Source: Spisula solida (lineage: Eukaryota > Mollusca > Bivalvia > Venerida > Mactridae). Taken from it: a stretch of DNA of 64,000 nt. The notes under the pieces were generated by a model. That model had not been told where the DNA came from and made no database searches. It was given only the letters and a program-made list of their open reading frames with translations. The stretch covers positions 37,750,551 through 37,814,550 of the forward strand of contig OX365945.1 in assembly GCA_947247005.1 (NCBI GenBank), read 5' to 3'. Shown piece by piece: positions 57,431-64,000 of this stretch. Within the stretch, counting starts at the first letter, position 1. Each line of letters starts with the position of its first letter. Both the position numbers and the translations under genes were made by a program.

Positions 57431-59620
57431 ATACCTTTGGTGGAGCCGTAGGTTGGTAAATAATAATAAATGATATGCGGCAATAATAACTGCTTCTGAG
57501 CCCGGAGGCTGGTAACTGAATATAGAAATATCTATATGTAATAATACATGTCAATGCTTTACTGCAACTGACAAGGACACAAGGGAACCTGGCAATTAAT
57601 TCCCATTAATATAGTTAATACCATTATATACACAACAGAAATACTGCTAAACCTCCATCATATATAAATATAAAAATAACAAGTTGATATCATAATATAT
57701 CGCCGCTATAAAGTTTAAACATTGCTGCAAGCAGGAAGCGAGTGCTGGTAATTAAAATCTTCTGCCGCATCAATAGTGAGGTAGGTAACTACAATCACCA
57801 TTGATATAATAATATACAGCAATAATACCCTGCTGCAAAGCCGGAGGCTGGTGCTTAAATCCCACAGGATCCTTTATACTAATATACAGCAATAATACCC
57901 TGCTGCAAAGCCGGAGGCTGGCGCTTAAATCCGACAGGCACTTATATAACAACAGACAGCAATAATACACTGCTGCTGATGGGAGGCTGGTAACTAAATC
58001 CCACTTAATAATAAACGTACAGAATAAATATACTGCCACATGAAAGCTGGAGGCTGGTAAATGAATTCTGCTTAATATACCTGTATAATAATATTATATT
58101 ATATAAAACAGCAATACATGTAAACACTGTTACTAAGTGGGAGGATGATAACTGAATCCCATATATGAGCTAAATGCTAATATTTATGGCAATAATACAC
58201 TGCTGCAGTGTGGGAGGCTGAAAACTGAAGCCAACTTAATAATAAAAAATACTGCAGAAATATACTTCAATATGAAAGCTGGAGGCTGGTAAGTAAATCC
58301 CTCTTAATCTATAATATATTATATATTTTATATATACGGCAATAATACACTGCTGCAAAGTGGGAGGCTGGTAACTTATTCCCACTTAATAATAAAAAAT
58401 AGATACAGCATAAATCATATATGTACCACTTCTAGCATAAATATACCACCATACGTATGAAAGCGGGAGACTGGTAACTAAATCTCGCTTTATATACACA
58501 GCAACTGCTGCAATGTGGGAGACTGGTAACTAAATCCCACTTATTAATAAAAATATAGATACAACATAAATATACCACCACACATATGAAAGCGGGAGAC
58601 TGGTAACTAAATCCCGCATTATATATATAGCAACTGCTGCAACGTGGGAGACTGGTAACTAAATCCCACTTAATAATACAATGTAATAATATAGATACAG
58701 CATAAATATACCACCACACATATGAAAGCGGGAGACTGGTAACTAAATCCCGCGTTATATATATGGCAACTGCTGCAACGTGGGAGACTGGTAACTAAAT
58801 CCCACTTATAATAAAAATATAGATACAGCATAAATATACCACCACACATATGAAAGCGGGAGACTGGTAACTAAATCCCGCCTTACATACATAGCAACTG
58901 CTGCAACGTGAGAGACTGGTAACTAAATCCCACTTAATAATAATAATATAGATACAGCATAAATATACCACCACACATATGAAAGCGGGAGACTGGTAAC
59001 TAAATCCCGCCTTACATACATAGCAACTGCTGCAACGTAAGAGACTGGTAACTAAATCCCACTTAATAATAATAATATAGATACAGCACAAAATATACCA
59101 CCATACATATGAAAGCGGGAGACTGGTAACTAAATCCCGCTTTATATATATAGCAACTGCTGCAACGTGGGAGACTGGTAACTAAATCCCACTTAATAAT
59201 AAAAATATAGATACAGCACAAAATATACCACCACACATATGAAAACGGGAGACTGGTAACTAAATCCCGTTTTACATACATAGCAACTGCTGCAACGTGG
59301 GAGACTGGTAACTAAATCCCACTAAATAATAAAATACAGATAAAGCATAAATATACCACCATATATATGAAAGCGGGAGACTGGTAACTAAATCCCGCAT
59401 TATATACATAGCAACTGCTGCAACATGGGAGACTGGTAACTAAATCCCACTTGAAAATAATAAAATGCAGCATAAATATACTGCCATATGAAAGCAAGAG
59501 GCTGGTAACTAAATCTTGCTTATATATATATACATGTAAATTGTAACAAATTATAATATGTACACTGTAATACTGCACAGTTGGTAAGTGGGAGGCTTGT
59601 AATTAAATCCCACTTTTTAA
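57430..59620. repeat. Hairpin satellite: about 24 hairpins, dimeric unit near 129 bp
   Basis: Each unit holds a 6-8 bp stem around the constant loop GACTGGTAACTAAA (GGCTGG in diverged copies). In the regular part (58450-59460) stems alternate GCGGGA/TCCCGC and GTGGGA/TCCCAC. Other copies have AACGGGA/TCCCGTT (59245) and AGCAAGA/TCTTGCT (59494), so both sides of the stem have changed together. Copies before 58200 are more diverged. Open frames on the minus strand are by-products. Confidence 0.9.
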
Positions 59621-60718
59621 AATATGACAATGAATATAATAAACAACTACATTCTGACTAATCCAATTAGCTGGATGTTGGCAACAAAACATTGAATTTA
59701 AAGGCTACAATGATATTTTACAGCCCCATGATTTAATCTGAATTAGTCAACAATATACTTCCATGATCTGCCTACTGCATTGTATAAATATTCATGTGGT
59801 AGGCCTGATAATAAACCAATCCCACTTTGAGTTGCCATATTAACATAAATCTGATGATCAATAATTGTAACTATTAAAATCCTGAAACTCCTGTTTCATT
59901 ATTATTCTAAACTAAAATCTATTAAATCATTGCATATACAATCTAATTATGCTGTAACAGCCAATAACTACTGGAATTTGGCATGTTCATGTAGTTGAGT
60001 CAGGTGACGCATGTCATCGTAACTAGACACCGGTATGACGTTTGTCTGCAAGGGATAGTTATATTTATCCCCTTTATGATTATCGTTTCTAGATGAAATA
60101 AAATAACAATGCTAAAACGCAATTGATAAATATGTGTATGACACATTATTATAAACTTATACGTATCTTAATGACTGCATATGGCCATTATGGGACTGTT
60201 TCTGGGCGGCAACCAGGGCAGCTCGTATCAGAAGCTCGAATGTTTGCCATCAGACATAGCTGGCCGGCATTGATAGGAGACAACTGTCGATCTGTCCGCA
60301 CTGACATTCTGTCGTTTGAGTCCTCCATATATCATCGAAGTGTTGATGTTCTGAACTATTCAGCATCGATGACAATAGCCCATTTGATTTGTCAACTCTG
60401 TTGTACCGGTCTGTATATACCCGTTACCTCGTATAAATCGATGGCGCGCAACTGAGCTAAACCCGGACTACTATAACTTTGTAAACAGAAAATTGTCAAT
60501 TCATTCAACTAATTGTTGAGTCACATAGCCATGTGTATTGCTTGGCTTGTTTACAAATGTCATACGTTCCAATCAACATACAACACAACCAACAATATCC
60601 GGGAGGAAATCCTCTTACTGCTCTATATAACGGTGCATATCTTGAACGGTATGACGAATAAATTCTCAAATCCTCTTAACGGACAAATGTCCGAAAAGCT
60701 GTATGTTTGGGACACAGG
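59621..60718. other. No gene recognised
   Basis: A 110-codon plus frame at 60123-60455 and an 89-codon one at 60513-60782 have no motif I know. Confidence 0.35.
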
Positions 60719-60719
60719 G

Positions 60720-60756
60720 CGCCGCCATGTTGAAACTCGTAAGATATCTCGCGAGA
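60720..60756. promoter_or_regulatory. YY1-like site next to TCTCGCGAGA
   Basis: GCCGCCATGTT (reverse AACATGGCGGC) is a YY1-type site; 16 bp later TCTCGCGAGA at 60747-60756 is a perfect copy of a palindrome known from CpG-island promoters. Together they suggest a promoter, possibly for a minus-strand transcript, but no first exon was identified. Confidence 0.4.
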
Positions 60757-60969
60757 GTTCAAACGATCCCCGGATGCTCTGACGTCACACTCAGACTGCA
60801 AAACTGCGGGGATTCGTCACCTAATCACACTGATAAAATGAGGTCACCGCCTCAAAAACTTTAGTCCATAATATTCACTAAACATTCATAAATCACAAGG
60901 AATTAAAGATCAACTTTGAAAATCCTTAATAAAGCTGTAATAAGCAAATAAAAATGTGAATTCGCTGGG

Positions 60970-61168
60970 GTTCTACCCATGCGAAAAATAATGGAAGCAA
61001 TGATTTTAAAGCTCATTGATTAGTTAGGCTAGGTCATGTGACATAGCGGTCTCAAAAATAGCGTAGCGCTAAAATCCCGTACTGGTCGTACCTGACCGTA
61101 CTTAGTCATGAATGTAGTAAACTGCTTTCCAATGACATAAAGACTTTTATGTGTCCATAAAATGTTAT
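60970..61168. repeat. 200-bp direct repeat, right copy
   Basis: Same orientation as 53285-53484 and about 98.5% identical. Flanks do not show a shared target duplication. Confidence 0.9.
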
Positions 61169-61773
61169 ATATATCTCTGTATTTTGTATACAATATGACA
61201 TATCGGTACAAAAGTTTTCTAGTGTATGCAATTGAGTATTGTTAAATAGGATAGCTGTGACTACTCAGTAAGGTCAAAACATAGTCGTGTTCTGCTTTTA
61301 ACACAGTGTGACGTGAATTTAAATATAAGAGTCAATTGATAGGATGGTACCTAATTTTTCATTGACGCTGAGTATAAGTAACGGTATTGTATAATAGATC
61401 TAGAACTTTTAATTTCTACTTATTGTTTAACAGCAATTTCGTTTACAAATGCATTTCTATATGGACGCACAAAACGTTCTAATATACACGTGCTGCACGA
61501 TATGAAGTAAAAAACGTAAGTACATGTAGCATGCAACCCTCGCATATATACAATTACAAGCACATTATAAATCACTGAAACATTATTATGTGACCTTTCT
61601 AAATAGCTTACTGGCATTGGAAACTAGTCATCATTCCTTTGACCAAGTGGATGTGCAGTGTTGCAATGTCACCAGATTATTAACATAACTAAAATAAATT
61701 TAAAGTACTTGATAGTTCCACATATTTATTGGATTAAAGTAAAAGTAGAATACAAGGAATCGGTAAAACCGAA
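61169..61773. other. No gene recognised
   Basis: AT-rich, short frames only. Confidence 0.35.
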
Positions 61774-62815
61774 TTATGCTTCCCGAAGCAAGTGCTTGTC
61801 CCAAAATTGGAAATAACATATTACAGATACAGGTAAAATAAGAAAATAATGTACAATTATGGTTCTTTGACACCGCACTTCCTCTTGAAGGTCTCTATCA
61901 TTATGTGAAGTTTTAATCAAATGCCATCAATACTGTTCAAGTTAGGGACCTGCCAAGCATTATTTTGTATGAAAAAGGGAGATAATTAAAAAACAATAAA
62001 GGTACAGTTATGTTTTTGTGGCACTGCACTTCTCCTCAATGAGATTTATTCACCTATAAAGTTTCAAATCAATACCTCCAATAATGAAGGAGATATGACC
62101 TGGACAAGAAGTAAGTATAAAAGGCCATAACTCCAAAAAGTTACAATAAAGAGTTATGTTTCTTGTGCACCGCACTTCCTCTCAATGAGATCTATTCACC
62201 GCACTTCCTCTCAATGAGATCTTTTCACATTTGAAGTTTCAAATTGATATCTCTAATACTGTATGAGTTATGGCCCGGACAAGAATTAAGTATGAAAAAT
62301 TACAAAGGGAAATAACTAAAAAAATATATAATGTAGGGTTATGGTTCTTTCACACTGCACTTCCCATCAATGAGGTCTATTCACCTATTAAGTTTCAAAT
62401 TGATATATCTCTAATACTGTATGAGTTATGGCCCGGACAAGAATTAAGTATGAAAAAATAGAAAGGGGAGTAACTAAAAAAATATGCAATCAAGAGTTAT
62501 GGTTCTTGTGCACCGCGCTTCCCCTCAATGAGGTCTAGTCACCGATGAAGTTTCAAATTGATATCTCTAATACTGTTCAAGTTATGGCCCGGACAATAAT
62601 TAAGTATGAAAAATTACAAAGGGGAATAACTAAAAAAATATGCAATCAAGGGTTATGGTTCTTGTGCACTGCACTTCCCCTCAATGAGGTCTATTCACAT
62701 AAGAAGTTTCAAATTGATATATCTAATACTCTTCAAGTTATGGCCCGGACAAAAGTGTGACGGACGGACAGACGGACAAAGCGGCGACTATATGCTCACC
62801 CTTCGGGGAGCATAA
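61774..62815. mobile_element. Third tandem-repeat element with inverted ends
   Basis: TTATGCTTCCCGAAG at the left and CTTCGGGGAGCATAA at the right are inverted copies with one mismatch. Between are about six units of 120-155 bp (AGAGTTATGGTTCTTGTGCA, AAGTTTCAAATTGATATCTC, GTTATGGCCCGGACAA) and a final GACGGACGGACAGACGGAC. Related in unit sequence to 1440-1975. Confidence 0.7.
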
Positions 62816-63186
62816 ACTATACACAATTAGGCCCTCCTGCATTTCAAATGAGGACTTGAGATTCGATGACGGTGCAGTTACATTGTACCTAGGGTTTTTT
62901 CTACTTCACTATGGGAGCTGAAAATATTGGCTGTCATTTTGAGGTATTTCAGCTCTACAGAGGTTAAATTTATAGCTATGCTCATTCGGGTTATTGTAAA
63001 AAGGTAAACAACAAATTAGGTCCTTTGGCACTCACTCATTAAATATGTTAAAAGCTAAACATGCACTTCTATTGAGCTCTCAATAAAGCAATTAAAAAAG
63101 GTACAAAGGTCTATTTTCATTTTAATATTTTTTTCGAACTGACAAATATTCATTCAGACTGACACATATTTTTCGGAGTGACAACA
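62816..63186. other. No gene recognised
   Basis: AT-rich spacer between two repeat arrays. Confidence 0.35.
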
Positions 63187-63600
63187 TTTTGACCGTCGTG
63201 TGGATAAGGAAAATTATTGGCTTGACTGTCGTGCGGTTAAGGAAAATAATCGGCACAACCGACGTGCGGATAAGAACATTAATCGGTATAATCATCGTGC
63301 AAATAAGGAAAATAATTTACAAGACTGTCGTGCGGATAAGGAAAACAATTCAATTATTGGCACAACCGGCTTGCGCATCTGGAAAATAAATGGCACAACC
63401 GTCGTGCGGATAATGAAAATAATTGGTACGACTGTCGTTCGGATAACCAAAGTAACCGGGACGACTGTCAGACGCATTAGGAAAATAATAATTGACACAG
63501 AAAAAAATTGGCACGACTGTCATGTGGGGAAGGAAAAAAATTGGCACGACCGTCATGCAGATAAGGAAGATAATCGACAACATGCTGTTAAAAAGGATTT
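63187..63600. repeat. 36-bp tandem array (about 11 units)
   Basis: Consensus blocks GACTGTCGTGCGGATAAGG and AAAATAATTGGCAC. Period divisible by three gives a 159-codon plus frame (63200-63679) repeating RADKENN; not taken as a gene. Confidence 0.85.
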
Positions 63601-64000
63601 CACGAGCATCTGTCGATTAACGGTGCTCATCCAAGACTGCCCAGCTCGACTAAATCAATCTAATGTCATAAGTCTGTGATATTTCTTCATTTTGGTTACT
63701 AAACTTTCAAAAGATTTCAGATTTATTTAACAGTTTTCAATAGTGTTAAACTCGTACAGTCACAGTGTAGCACACGGTGCCTTGTACTGATGTAAACAAT
63801 TGGCGTGCAAAAACGAAATAGCAAAGCACAATAGATGCATAACATTGTTCAAAAGTTATTTACATTTTTTAACATTTTGGGTCGAATCGGTACGAGTACG
63901 ACAGTGACTTACTTTCACATTCAAGGTTTAAACTCTGTATCGGATGTCGATGAAATTGCATTTCTACGTTCGTTGTGAGTATTAAGAGATTTGTGAGATT
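63601..64000. repeat. Right edge, resembling 5040-5135
   Basis: CAAAGCACAATAGATGCATA, a TTACATTTTTTAACATTTTG stretch and GGGTCGAATCGGTACGAGTA resemble, in the same order, CAAAAGCACAATACAGACAT ... GGGATCGAATAGTTGCGGGT at 5049-5121. A diverged dispersed repeat. Confidence 0.4.

Noticed and set aside
57770..59578. Series of minus-strand frames with a repeated KWDLVTSLP-type peptide as a gene family
   Set aside because: They are translations of the hairpin satellite. The frames start and stop irregularly between units and the constant part is the hairpin loop.
60123..60782. Two frames of 110 and 89 codons as genes
   Set aside because: No motif, no splice context, and length within what chance gives in a 64-kb AT-rich window.
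53285..61168. Complete LTR retrotransposon
   Set aside because: No RT, integrase, primer-binding site, TG...CA ends or target duplication could be seen; kept only as a repeat-bounded block.
63200..63679. 159-codon RADKENN-repeat protein
   Set aside because: Product of a 36-bp tandem array; no flanking coding features.

Overview
The window looks like a repeat-dense, gene-poor stretch of an animal genome, most likely a bivalve mollusc. The DNA is AT-rich, long reading frames are almost absent, and the few recognisable coding pieces are retroelement genes or broken, spliced-looking exons. The 140-150 bp tandem repeats at 35.4-37.2 kb and 44.9-46.7 kb are of a kind I associate with bivalve genomes; the species assignment is inference. 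Coordinates were read by eye and may be off by a few bases.

Layout. 0-0.5 kb: minus-strand open reading frame running off the left edge, probably a DIRS-type ORF1. 1-10.2 kb: dispersed repeats, tRNA-like remnants, a miniature inverted-repeat element with a smaller one inside it, a 73-bp tandem duplication, and a small Tc1/mariner-like element holding a shortened helix-turn-helix/acidic-tail reading frame. 11.2-17.1 kb: a dispersed repeat split by a 5.58-kb insertion; the unsplit copy at 1.1-1.4 kb serves as the empty site. 17.5-35.2 kb: a nested retroelement. A DIRS-superfamily element (tyrosine recombinase, RT-RNase H, split direct repeats) of about 5.6 kb is expanded to 17.8 kb by an intron-like insertion in ORF1 and two palindromic foldback elements of 5.9 and 5.0 kb.

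35.4-37.2 kb: a tandem-repeat element with terminal hairpins. 38.2-41.2 kb: a third foldback element. 44.9-46.7 kb: more of the same tandem repeats. 47.9-53.1 kb: two exon-like pieces of a broken PIF1-like helicase on the minus strand, separated by hairpin-rich repeats. 53.3-61.2 kb: two nearly identical 200-bp direct repeats enclosing hairpin arrays, including a 2-kb satellite whose hairpin stems change on both sides together. 61.7-63.7 kb: two more tandem arrays.

Functionally the only intact-looking protein gene is the tyrosine recombinase at 28.2-29.2 kb. The points most worth a second look are the 23 RFX X-box-like palindromes spaced about 175 bp in the first foldback element, the compensatory hairpin satellite, the frame-preserving intron-like insertion in the retroelement ORF1, and the way each of the three foldback elements carries a different transcription-factor-like palindrome.
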